This document shows positions 34,379-42,004 of a stretch of DNA of 64,000 bases, piece by piece. The notes beneath the pieces are model-generated. The model was not told where the DNA came from. It worked only from the letters and a program-made list of their open reading frames with translations, and ran no database searches. This DNA comes from Bradyrhizobium frederickii. Lineage in GTDB: Bacteria; Pseudomonadota; Alphaproteobacteria; Rhizobiales; Xanthobacteraceae. Positions within the stretch are counted from its first letter, which is position 1. Every line of letters starts with the position of its first letter. Location: NCBI RefSeq assembly GCF_004570865.1, contig NZ_SPQS01000009.1, positions 248,001 through 312,000 on the forward strand, given 5' to 3'. A program made the translations under genes and the position numbers.

Positions 34379-34870
34379 ATGACCGATCCCCGCGTCAAAT
34401 CCGTCGGCGATCTCGAGACCCGACATCTCTTCGACATCGTCGTCGATCTCGATCCGCGCCTCAATTTCGGCGCCGGGCCCGTCGGGCAGCGCGTGCTGTT
34501 CGGCGCAGCCAAGGGCTCGTTCGAAGGCCCACGCCTGCGCGGCGAGGTGCTGCGGGGCGGCGGCGACTGGGCGTTGTTTCGCGCCGATGGCGCCATGACG
34601 CTCGATGTCCGCCTGTCGCTGCGGACGCATGATGGCGAGCTGATCTATATGACCTATGGCGGCCGCTGGGTGACGCCGCAGGCTCTGCGCGCCGAGATGG
34701 CGGATCCGGCGCGACGCACCAGGGTCGATCCCGCCGGATATTACTTCCGCACCAATCCGCTGTTCGAAACCGGCTCGCAGACCTACGCCTGGCTCAATGA
34801 CATCGTCTGTGTCGGCAAGGGTTATCTCGTCGAGGGCGCCGTCGCCTACAAGATCTTCGAAGTGCTGTGA
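34379..34870 (+). CDS. DUF3237 domain protein
   Basis: A 163-residue protein covered by one DUF3237 domain. Typical segments are RHLFDIVVDLDPRLNFGAGPVGQRVL, GDWALFRADGAMTLDVRLSLRTHDG (each shown in part), LIYMTYGGRW and YYFRTNPLFETGS near the end. The fold is a small beta barrel; no catalytic activity is established for the family, which often lies near aromatic or lactone metabolism genes. AAGGAG precedes the start and the gene follows the SnoaL-like gene after 42 bases, so both probably belong to the TetR regulon. Confidence 0.85.
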   Translation: MTDPRVKSVGDLETRHLFDIVVDLDPRLNFGAGPVGQRVLFGAAKGSFEGPRLRGEVLRGGGDWALFRADGAMTLDVRLSLRTHDGELIYMTYGGRWVTPQALRAEMADPARRTRVDPAGYYFRTNPLFETGSQTYAWLNDIVCVGKGYLVEGAVAYKIFEVL

Positions 34871-34941
34871 GGCGCGCCGTGGATGCGCTCACTCAGTTGC
34901 GTCGTGTCGATGCAACGGAAGTCGCCTAACTGCCGCCGCAG

Positions 34942-35595
34942 TCACTGGCTCGTCCACACAATCCGCGCGATCCACGCCACCTCGCCCGCCGCCATCGTGC
35001 GCACGGCTTGCGATGCATTGAGCAATTGCAGCTCCAGGGCCTTCGCGGTACGGCGCTTCAGCGTTGCGATCGTCACCTCGCCCGTCCTGCTTCGCACCAC
35101 CACGCGATCGCCTTTACGGATCGGCGCGCGCGGTGAAACCAGCACGATGTCGCCGTGGCGGTAGACGGGGGCAAACTCATCGCCGGAAATCTCCAGCGCG
35201 AAGCTGTGGCTGTCCTCGGTGGCCGGAAGCGCGGTTTCGGTCCAGCCTTTGCCGGCGGGAAAGCCGGATTCGTCGAAGGCCCCGCTCGCGCCGGCCAGCG
35301 CGAAACCGAGCAGCGGGACCGAGCGGCCGTCGCCGGCGTCATCGTCGACCAGCCGCGCAAAGCTGTCGAACGAGGCGTCTGCCGCCGCCAGCGCCTTGGC
35401 GATCGATTCGGTCGAGGGCCAGCGCTCGCGGCCGTCCGAAGTGACACGCTTGGACCTGTTGAAGGTGGTGGGATCGAGCCCGGCGCGCTTGGCAAGGCCG
35501 GACGGCGACAAACCGGCGCGCGCCGCCAGCCGATCCAGCGCGATCCAGATCTGGTCGTGAGTGAGTATCCTCTGCGCTTTGGCCTGTCTGACCAT
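34942..35595 (-). CDS. XRE-type regulator with a degenerate S24 (LexA-like) domain
   Basis: A 217-residue protein: HTH in the first 70 residues (LSPSGLAKRAGLDPTTFNRSKR) and a LexA/CI-type C-terminal domain (SGDEFAPVYRHGDIVLV ... RKGDRVVVRSRTGEVTIATL). In self-cleaving members a Ser precedes MEP in the loop and a Lys sits in the TVKRL strand; here these positions are Glu140 and Ala177. Autocleavage is therefore not expected, and the protein probably acts as a constitutive or otherwise switched repressor. Start at ATG 35595 chosen over an upstream ATG at 35616. Target genes unknown. Confidence 0.85.
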   Translation of the reverse strand: MVRQAKAQRILTHDQIWIALDRLAARAGLSPSGLAKRAGLDPTTFNRSKRVTSDGRERWPSTESIAKALAAADASFDSFARLVDDDAGDGRSVPLLGFALAGASGAFDESGFPAGKGWTETALPATEDSHSFALEISGDEFAPVYRHGDIVLVSPRAPIRKGDRVVVRSRTGEVTIATLKRRTAKALELQLLNASQAVRTMAAGEVAWIARIVWTSQ

Positions 35596-35890
35596 GCAAG
35601 GTCGAGCCCGTCGCAACTCAGGAAAATTGTCCTCAAATCAACCGGTTTTCCGTTTTTCGCGCAAGTGGCGGCGAAAGAAAGCGTTTTCAAGCGAGGTGGG
35701 TCCTGGTTCGCGTCAACAACGCGTCAAAAACAACATTCCAGAGCCTTTCCGTTCCGATTTCATCGGACCGGAAAGTCTTGAGGTCTTGAGTTCGGCAGGG
35801 GCGGCCTTTACGGTCGCGCCGGGGTTTTTGCGGACCCCACGAGACGAAAAAACCCAAAAGACTCAAAGAGCAAACAGGACTGCGCAAGCG

Positions 35891-36235
35891 GTGGTCAAGA
35901 TCTACAAAATCTGTCCGGCCTCGGCCTGGCGTGAGGCGGAACGGCAGGGTGTCTACCGGGGCAGCGCAGATGATGCGCGCGACGGCTTCATCCATTTCTC
36001 GACCGCCGAACAGGTTCCCGAAACCCTGCGCAAGCACTATTTCGGGCAGCGCGCGCTGTTCCTGGTGGAGGTCGATGGCGACGCGCTCGGCAGCGAGCTG
36101 CGCTGGGAGCGCTCGCGCAATGAGGAGCTGTTTCCGCATCTCTATGGCGAGCTCGATCTCGGCGCCGTGATCGCGGTGATGAACCTCAACACCCGCTCCG
36201 ACGGCGGCCACGACGTTCCGGAGCTTGCCCCGTGA
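35891..36235 (+). CDS. DUF952 domain protein
   Basis: A 114-residue protein matching DUF952 in full: VVKIYKICPASAWREAE, DDARDGFIHFSTAEQVPETL, the RWERSRNEELFPHLYGEL segment and the terminal DLGAVIAVMNL. The family is of unknown function and small cytosolic size. GTG 35891 is taken as the start because homology begins there; the frame upstream is open for 300 bases but non-coding in character. The stop overlaps the GTG start of pyrD (GTGA), so the two are translationally coupled, a pairing often seen in this group. Confidence 0.85.
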   Translation: MVKIYKICPASAWREAERQGVYRGSADDARDGFIHFSTAEQVPETLRKHYFGQRALFLVEVDGDALGSELRWERSRNEELFPHLYGELDLGAVIAVMNLNTRSDGGHDVPELAP

Positions 36236-37329
36236 TCCGCGCCTTCGACGCCTTTTCCCTGCCGGTGCTGCGCTGGCTCGATCCGGAAGACGCGCATCGC
36301 CTGGCGATCCAGGGCCTGCGCTTCCTGCCGCCGGTCAAGCCGCGCGCCGACGACCCCAAGCTCGCGATGCGCGCCTTCGGGCTCAACTTTCCCAACCCGA
36401 TCGGCATGGCCGCGGGCTTCGACAAGAGCGCGGAGGTGCCGGACGCTTTGCTGCGGCTCGGCTTCGGCTTCGTCGAGATCGGCTCGGTGACGCCGAAGCC
36501 GCAAGCCGGCAATCCGCGGCCGCGGCTGTTCCGGCTCGAACGCGACGAGGCCATCATCAACCGCATGGGTTTCAACAATGACGGCGCGGACGTCGCGTTG
36601 CGCCGGCTCGCCGCGCGCGCGCAGCACGGCGGCATCGTCGGCGTCAATGTCGGCGCCAACAAGGATTCAGCCGACCGCGTCGCCGATTACGTCAAGCTGA
36701 TCGAGACCTTTGCGCCGGTCGCAAGCTACTTCACCGTCAACGTCTCCTCGCCGAACACGCCGGGCCTGCGCAATTTGCAGGAAGGCGCGCTGCTCGACGA
36801 TCTCCTCGCGCGGGTGATCGACGCGCGCGAGCGTGTCAGGCAGAAGGCCGGCGACACGCCGGTGCTGCTCAAGATCGCGCCGGACTTGAGTCTCGCCCAG
36901 CTCGACGACGTCGTGCAGGTCGCGCGCTCGCGCCGGGTCGACGGCATGATCGTGTCGAACACGACGATCGCGCGGCCGAGCACGCTGCGGGAGGAGACGC
37001 GCGCCAAGGAGCAAGGCGGCCTGTCGGGCCGGCCGCTGTTCCGCCTGTCGACGCGGATGGTCGCGGAGACCTATGTGCGCGTCGAGGGCGCGTTCCCCTT
37101 GATCGGCGTCGGCGGCGTGGACTCCGGCGGCGCCGCATTGACCAAGATCCGCGCCGGCGCGAGCCTGATCCAGCTCTACTCGTCGCTGGTCTACAAGGGC
37201 CTCGGCCTGGTCGACGAGATCAAGCGCGACCTCACCTCGACGCTGCTCCGCACCGGGCGGGATTCGCTGTCCGAGATCGTCGGTGCCGATGCGGCGACGC
37301 TCACGGCGGAAGACTGGCCGGGGATGTAA
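36232..37329 (+). CDS. pyrD: Dihydroorotate dehydrogenase (quinone), class 2
   Basis: A 365-residue FMN enzyme that oxidises dihydroorotate with ubiquinone at the inner membrane in pyrimidine synthesis. The N-terminal helix pair that forms the quinone tunnel (IRAFDAFSLPVLRWLDPEDAHRLA) marks class 2. The FMN and substrate motifs are FPNPIGMAAGFDK, NRMGFNNDG, and NVSSPNTPGLRN at 170-181 with the catalytic Ser. The GTG start at 36232 overlaps the DUF952 stop. Its 3' end is overlapped by 139 bases by the read-through tail of the frameshifted MATE gene on the other strand. Confidence 0.95.
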   Translation: MIRAFDAFSLPVLRWLDPEDAHRLAIQGLRFLPPVKPRADDPKLAMRAFGLNFPNPIGMAAGFDKSAEVPDALLRLGFGFVEIGSVTPKPQAGNPRPRLFRLERDEAIINRMGFNNDGADVALRRLAARAQHGGIVGVNVGANKDSADRVADYVKLIETFAPVASYFTVNVSSPNTPGLRNLQEGALLDDLLARVIDARERVRQKAGDTPVLLKIAPDLSLAQLDDVVQVARSRRVDGMIVSNTTIARPSTLREETRAKEQGGLSGRPLFRLSTRMVAETYVRVEGAFPLIGVGGVDSGGAALTKIRAGASLIQLYSSLVYKGLGLVDEIKRDLTSTLLRTGRDSLSEIVGADAATLTAEDWPGM

Positions 37330-38801
37330 GGCGATGCTCTTCGCCTCTCCCCGCTTGCGGGGAGAGGCCGGAATTTGCGAGAGCAAATTCCGGGTGAGGG
37401 GGACTCTCCACGAGTCCAACTCTCACTTCCCTTGTCGAGACTCCCCCTCACCCTGACCCTCTCCCCGCAAGCGGGGCGAGGGAGAAGAGAACGTCGCCCG
37501 GAACTGCGCCGGATAGCGCGCCGCCTGCAAGCCGCCGCGCGAAGGTAGGAGGCCATCAGCGCCCACCACAGCCCGGCATTGCCGAACGATTGCAGCGCCC
37601 ACCAGGTGCCGAGGAAGATTGCGAGCGAAACCAGCATCAGATTGCGCATCTCGCGCGCCCAGGTCGCGCCGATATAGATGCCGTCGAACCCGAAGGCGAA
37701 CACGCCGGGAATCGGCGCGAGCACGACGAAGGGCAGGAATTCGCGCGCGGCCCGGCGAACCTCCTCACTCGCCGTCATGAAATCGATCAAGGCCGGCCCG
37801 AACAGCGCGAACAGCGCGGCGACGACGATGGCAAAGCCGAGCCCCCAGAGCAGCACCAGCCGGGTCGAGGCGGCAAAGCCTTTGGCGTCGCGTGCGCCGA
37901 GGGTGCGGCCGCAGAGCTGCTGGGCGGCGTTGGCGAGACCGTCGAGGAAGAAGGCGCTGATGAACAGGAAGTTGTTGAGCACGGAATTGGCCGCCAGCGT
38001 GACGTCGCCGGCCTGCGCGCCCTTGGCGGTGAAGAACAGAAATACCGCGATCAGAGCACCGGCGCGGATCATGATGTCGGAATTCACCGCCAGCATCCGC
38101 AACAGCTTGTCGCGGTCGAGCAGGGTCCTGTACGGCACGCCGAAGCCGCCGTCGGCATAATGGCGGCAAACGAGCACGCCGAGGGCGAAGCCGACCGCTT
38201 CCGAGAACAGCGCGGCGCTTGCGGCTCCGGCGATGCCGGTGTCGTAGACCAGCACCAGCAGGATCGTCGCCGCCATGTTGACGAGGTTGATGACGACCTG
38301 AAGCAGCAAGGCTGAATTGGCGCGGGCCTGGCCGATCAGCCAGCCGAGGATGACGTAATTGGCCAGCGCGAACGGCGACGACCAGATCCGGATCTTGAAG
38401 TAGGTCTGCGCTGCCCGCGTCACACCTTCGCTGCCGCCCATGAGGTCGAATAGCACCGCGGCCAGCGGCAATTGCAGCACGATCAGCGCGGCGCCGATCA
38501 GGCCGGCAACGATGAAGCCGCGTGCCAGGATCGCGGTCGGCTCACGCACCTCGCCCGCGCCCAGCGATTGCGCGGTGAAGGCGAGCGTGCTCATGCGCAG
38601 GAAGCCGAACAGCCAGAACAGGCAGTCGAAGATGATCGACGCGATCGCGACGCCGCCAAGCAGCGCGGCATCGTCGAGGCGGCCGATCGCCGTGGTCGAG
38701 ACCACGCCGATCAGCGGCGTGGTCAGGTTGGCGACCATCGCAGGACCTGCGATGGCGAACACGTCTCGCGTGCCAACCCTGGGCTGGACGGGCGCGTGCA
38801 T
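37191..38801 (-). CDS. MATE-family efflux transporter with altered C-terminus
   Basis: An open frame of 536 residues. Residues 1-418 or so are a normal DinF-type MATE exporter with about 12 membrane helices (starting VFAIAGPAMVANLTTPLIGVV), which expels drugs or metabolites by ion antiport. After LMASYL the frame changes to Arg/Ser/Pro-rich sequence. A second frame at the same place reads RGGLQAARYPAQFRATF, the expected MATE C-terminus, so one base appears lost near 37540. The shifted frame runs through the family D repeat and 139 bases into pyrD antisense; the restored frame would stop at 37425. Start ATG 38801 is 2 bases after the MBL gene stop. Confidence 0.8.
   Translation of the reverse strand: MHAPVQPRVGTRDVFAIAGPAMVANLTTPLIGVVSTTAIGRLDDAALLGGVAIASIIFDCLFWLFGFLRMSTLAFTAQSLGAGEVREPTAILARGFIVAGLIGAALIVLQLPLAAVLFDLMGGSEGVTRAAQTYFKIRIWSSPFALANYVILGWLIGQARANSALLLQVVINLVNMAATILLVLVYDTGIAGAASAALFSEAVGFALGVLVCRHYADGGFGVPYRTLLDRDKLLRMLAVNSDIMIRAGALIAVFLFFTAKGAQAGDVTLAANSVLNNFLFISAFFLDGLANAAQQLCGRTLGARDAKGFAASTRLVLLWGLGFAIVVAALFALFGPALIDFMTASEEVRRAAREFLPFVVLAPIPGVFAFGFDGIYIGATWAREMRNLMLVSLAIFLGTWWALQSFGNAGLWWALMASYLRAAACRRRAIRRSSGRRSLLPRPACGERVRVRGSLDKGSESWTRGESPSPGICSRKFRPLPASGERRRASPYIPGQSSAVSVAASAPTISDSESRPVRSSVEVRSRLISSTRPRPL
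37346..37490. repeat. Palindromic repeat, family D (copy 1)
   Basis: CTCTCCCCGCTTGCGGGGAG ... GAATTTGCGAGAGCAAATTC ... GGTGAGGGGGAC ... and at right CCCTCACCCTGACCCTCTCC then CCCGCAAGCGGGGCGAGGG. It lies between convergent pyrD and the MATE gene and is read through by the altered MATE frame. Confidence 0.85.
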
Positions 38802-38803
38802 GG

Positions 38804-39538
38804 TCAGAATACGACGACCATGCCGTCCTCGGCCGCCATGTAGGGCAACGTCTCGAGGCGCGACAGCATGTCCTCGCTCATATGGGTGAGGACGAGGCGT
38901 TTGGCGCCGATGTTTGGCAGATGCTGTTCCAAGGTCTTCAGGCTGAGATGGTTCTTGACCACCTTCTCGTACATATAGGCCTCGGCAATGAAAAGATCGG
39001 CGCCATGCGCCAGCGGAATGAGCGTCTCCGTCCATTCGGTGTCGGCGCTGTAGGCGAGCGTGCGGCCCTCGGCCTCGATGCGGTAGGCGAGGAAGGGACC
39101 ACCGGATTCGCCGTGCATGACGGGATAGGGCGTCACCGTCACGGCGCCGAAAGTCCGGCTTTGCTCGGGCGCGAGTTCGACGACATCAAGCTCGAAGCGC
39201 TGCTTGGTCTTCGAGGAATGCTCGAACAGCGCCTCCATCACCTCGCGCAGCCGCCTCTCGATGCCTTGCGGGCCCGCGATCGTCAGCGGCCGCGTCCGCC
39301 GCGAGAACTGCGCATCGAGCAGCAGGAACGGCAGCCCGGCAAAATGGTCGCCGTGGAAATGCGTGATCAGGATCAGATCGATCTCGTCGCACGCGATCTC
39401 CAGCCGCTTCAGCGCCGGCAAGGCCGACGCGCCGCAATCGATCAGGAAATTCGTCGCGCGCCCCGAGACGTGGAAGCAGGTGTTGAGCCTGCCGCCGGAG
39501 CCGAAGGCGTCGCCGCAGCCGACGAAACGCAGTTGCAT
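38804..39538 (-). CDS. MBL-fold metallo-hydrolase (RNase Z-like)
   Basis: A 244-residue metallo-beta-lactamase-fold hydrolase. The core motif is THFHGDHFAGLPFLL; other ligand regions are PVMHGESGG, YSADTEWTE and the terminal LTHMS. The layout resembles RNase Z/arylsulfatase-like phosphodiesterases but the protein is shorter and lacks the RNase Z exosite arm. Substrate not known. It is followed after 2 bases by the MATE gene and preceded by a small DUF6460-type membrane protein, forming a three-gene minus-strand operon. Confidence 0.88.
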   Translation of the reverse strand: MQLRFVGCGDAFGSGGRLNTCFHVSGRATNFLIDCGASALPALKRLEIACDEIDLILITHFHGDHFAGLPFLLLDAQFSRRTRPLTIAGPQGIERRLREVMEALFEHSSKTKQRFELDVVELAPEQSRTFGAVTVTPYPVMHGESGGPFLAYRIEAEGRTLAYSADTEWTETLIPLAHGADLFIAEAYMYEKVVKNHLSLKTLEQHLPNIGAKRLVLTHMSEDMLSRLETLPYMAAEDGMVVVF

Positions 39539-39557
39539 CGGCTGCGGGCTCCCAGCC

Positions 39558-39863
39558 TTACCGGCCGCGCGGCGCGCCGAACACGCGCGACAGCAGCCAG
39601 ATCGGGATCACGATGACCGCGCCGAGCAGGAAATAGCGCCACAGCCAGTTGATGGTATCGAAGCCAAGATCCCACAGACGCTGGAACAGGAGGCGAATGC
39701 TATGGATGATGTTCCAGGGATCGAAGCCGATCGCGGCCAGCACGACCCCGACCAGGATCGAGAGCAGGACCAGACGAAACGCGACCGCCAGCGGCGAGCC
39801 GCCGAGAAAACGGTTCAGCCCGTCGCTGCGGCCGGCCGGCAAATCTCTGACGTCTTGGACCAT
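39558..39863 (-). CDS. Small two-helix membrane protein (DUF6460-like)
   Basis: A 101-residue protein with two hydrophobic segments: LAVAFRLVLLSILVGVVLAAIGF and WRYFLLGAVIVIPIWLLSRVFG. Between them is an amphipathic part (DPWNIIHSIRLLFQRLWDLG). I recognise the pattern of a small conserved membrane family of Bradyrhizobium and relatives, probably DUF6460; function unknown. Start at ATG 39863 has GGAG six bases upstream; an ATG at 39893 would add ten residues without support. First gene of the operon with the MBL hydrolase (19-base gap) and the MATE pump. Confidence 0.75.
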   Translation of the reverse strand: MVQDVRDLPAGRSDGLNRFLGGSPLAVAFRLVLLSILVGVVLAAIGFDPWNIIHSIRLLFQRLWDLGFDTINWLWRYFLLGAVIVIPIWLLSRVFGAPRGR

Positions 39864-39970
39864 CGCAAACTCCTCAGGCGGATTCGACCCCATTATAGGG
39901 CACGGCGAGGCACATGGGGAACCCGCAAGCGAGCGTCAATCGGGTTACGGGAGTTTAATTCGGGCAGGCG

Positions 39971-40095
39971 CTCCCTCACCTCTCCCGCTTGCGGGAGAGG
40001 TCGCGCCGAAGGCGCGGGTGAGGGCTCTCTCCTCTTGGGGATTCCCAATGCGGAGATACCCTCTCCCCAGCCCTCTCCCGCAAGCGGGAGAGGGA
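39971..40095. repeat. Palindromic repeat, family D (copy 2)
   Basis: CTCCCTCACCTCTCCCGCTT ... GGTCGCGCCGAAGGCGCGGGTGAGGG (split) at left and CCCTCTCCCGCAAGCGGGAG at right. It separates the start of the DUF6460-like gene and the end of the ligase gene. Confidence 0.85.
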
Positions 40096-40126
40096 GTGCA
40101 CTGCTGCCGCGGCGAGACTGAACGCC

Positions 40127-42004
40127 TCACACTTCAATCTCCGCCGCCTCCGCCTTCAGCATCCGCTCCAGTGTCTCCAGCCTGTCCGCCTCCTTCGGCG
40201 GCTTGTCCCAGCGCAGGCGGCTGATGCGGGGAAAGCGCATGGCGACGCCGGATTTGTGGCGCGGCGAGCGCTGCAGGCCCTCGAACGCCACCTCCAGCAC
40301 CAATCCCTTGTCGCCCTCGTGCACGACATGACGCACGGGGCCGAATTTCTCCGTGGTGTTGCGGCGGACGAAGCGGTCGATCTGCAGCAGCTCCTCGTCG
40401 GTGAAGCCGAAATAGGCCTTGCCGACCGGCACCAGCTCGTCGCCGCCCTCGCCCGCGGTCCAGACGCCGAAGGTGTAATCGGAATAATAGGACGAGCGCT
40501 TGCCGTGACCGCGCTGCGCATACATCAGCACGGCGTCGATGATGTGCGGATCGCGCTTCCACTTCCACCATTGGCCCTTCGGCCGTCCCGGCAGATAGGG
40601 CGCATCGCGCCGCTTCAGCATCACGCCTTCGACGGCATCCGCATCCTCGCCCGCGCCGGCGCTCGCTGGATCGGCGCGCGCGGCGGTCAGCGCCTCCCAG
40701 CTTGCGAATGGCACGGTCGGCGACAGATCGATGCGGGGATCGTCGAGCTTCTTGATGAAGCTCTCCAAACGCTCGCGCCGCTCCGCGAACGGCAGCTCGC
40801 GCAGATCGTTCTCGTCGTCGCCGAGCAGATCGTAGGCCCGAAGGTGGATCGGAAACTCCTTGATCAGCTTGGGCGAGACGACCTTGCGGTTGAGCCGCTG
40901 TTGCAAGACGTTGAAGCTCTGCACGCGCCCCTCGCGCAGGATCAGAAGTTCGCCGTCGATCGCACCCGGCAGGCGCAGCGACGGCACGAGGTCCGGAAAG
41001 CTGCCGGTGATGTCCTCGCCCGTGCGCGAATAGAGCCGCGCCGTGACATGGCCGCGCTCGTCGCGGCCGGCGACGGCCTGCACGCGGATGCCGTCCCATT
41101 TCCATTCGGCGATGTAGTCGGCGGGATCGAGCGCGGCGAAATCCGCGTCCTCGATCGCATGCGCCAGCATCACGGGCCGGAACGGCGCGGGATCGCGATT
41201 GACGGGCTTGTCGGCGCGGCCTTCCAGCCAGGCGAACAGGTCGAGATAGGGTGGGATGAGACCCGGCCAGATCAGCTCGACCTCATGCGGATCCTTGTCG
41301 CCGAGCGCGGCCGCCGCGGTCTTGGCGAGGCGCGCCGAGATGCCGATACGAAGCGCACCGGTGACGAGCTTCAAGAGCGCCCAGCGTCCGGTCTCGTCGA
41401 GCTCGTCAAGCCAGCGCTCGAGCTGCTTCGGCAGCTCGGTCTTTCCGAGCGTGCGCAGCGTGGTGACGACCTCGGTGAGGGTTGGGGGTGGCGGGTTGTT
41501 GTGGTTGCTTGGGTGAATGGACTCATTGGGATCTCGCCCGGAGTGCCCCCCTCCCTGACCCTCCCCCGCAAGGGGGGAGGGAACGGTTGGGCTCGTGCGT
41601 CCATCACTCGCTAAGCTACTGTCAGTTTTAAATCGCGTCTGCTGCGCCGCGCCCCGCTGCGCTCCCTCCCCCCTTGCGGGGGAGGGCGGGGGAGAGGGGT
41701 GGCCCAGCAAAGACTGGTTATCGTAGACGACTCTCTTCGGCCACATCAGCGCCACCGTCTCCGAGAGATCGCCGACGTAATCGTAGCTCAGCCCGAACAG
41801 CACCTCATCGGTGCGCGATGCGATGAGGTCGCGGATCAGGGCCGGCTTGGCGTGCTTGAAGCTGAGTGCGCCGGTCAGCGCGGCCAGCGCGTAGCCGCGG
41901 TCGGGGTCGCCGACCTCGCGGAAATAGCCGGTGATCAGCCGCAGCTTGTTGTTGCGGCCGGGCTCGTAGGCGAGACGGTCCAGAAGTTCGGCGAAACGGT
42001 TCAT
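40127..42004 (-). CDS. ATP-dependent DNA ligase (ligase-associated DNA damage response type) with in-frame repeat insert
   Basis: A 625-residue ATP-dependent ligase. Parts: N-terminal DNA-binding domain (1-90), a foreign stretch at about 92-170 rich in Pro, Ser and Gly, the rest of the N-terminal domain (LTEVVTTLRTLGK onward), the adenylation domain with the nucleophile Lys302 in EWKWDGIR, and an OB-fold ending near the C-terminus. The foreign stretch corresponds to a family D repeat at 41545-41700 lying in frame. The start overlaps the exonuclease stop (ATGA), so the two are coupled; helicase and PdeM partners are 16 kb away. It should seal nicks during a damage response; NAD-dependent LigA presumably serves replication. 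Confidence 0.92.
   Translation of the reverse strand: MNRFAELLDRLAYEPGRNNKLRLITGYFREVGDPDRGYALAALTGALSFKHAKPALIRDLIASRTDEVLFGLSYDYVGDLSETVALMWPKRVVYDNQSLLGHPSPPPSPARGEGAQRGAAQQTRFKTDSSLASDGRTSPTVPSPLAGEGQGGGHSGRDPNESIHPSNHNNPPPPTLTEVVTTLRTLGKTELPKQLERWLDELDETGRWALLKLVTGALRIGISARLAKTAAAALGDKDPHEVELIWPGLIPPYLDLFAWLEGRADKPVNRDPAPFRPVMLAHAIEDADFAALDPADYIAEWKWDGIRVQAVAGRDERGHVTARLYSRTGEDITGSFPDLVPSLRLPGAIDGELLILREGRVQSFNVLQQRLNRKVVSPKLIKEFPIHLRAYDLLGDDENDLRELPFAERRERLESFIKKLDDPRIDLSPTVPFASWEALTAARADPASAGAGEDADAVEGVMLKRRDAPYLPGRPKGQWWKWKRDPHIIDAVLMYAQRGHGKRSSYYSDYTFGVWTAGEGGDELVPVGKAYFGFTDEELLQIDRFVRRNTTEKFGPVRHVVHEGDKGLVLEVAFEGLQRSPRHKSGVAMRFPRISRLRWDKPPKEADRLETLERMLKAEAAEIEV
41545..41700. repeat. 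Family D repeat inside the ligase coding sequence (copy 3)
   Basis: CCCCCTCCCTGACCCTCCCC ... GCAAGGGGGGAGGGAACGG at left and CCTCCCCCCTTGCGGGGGAG ... GGGGAGAGGGG at right, the same inverted pattern as the intergenic copies at 37346 and 39971. It adds roughly 75-80 residues to the ligase without breaking the frame. Confidence 0.85.
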
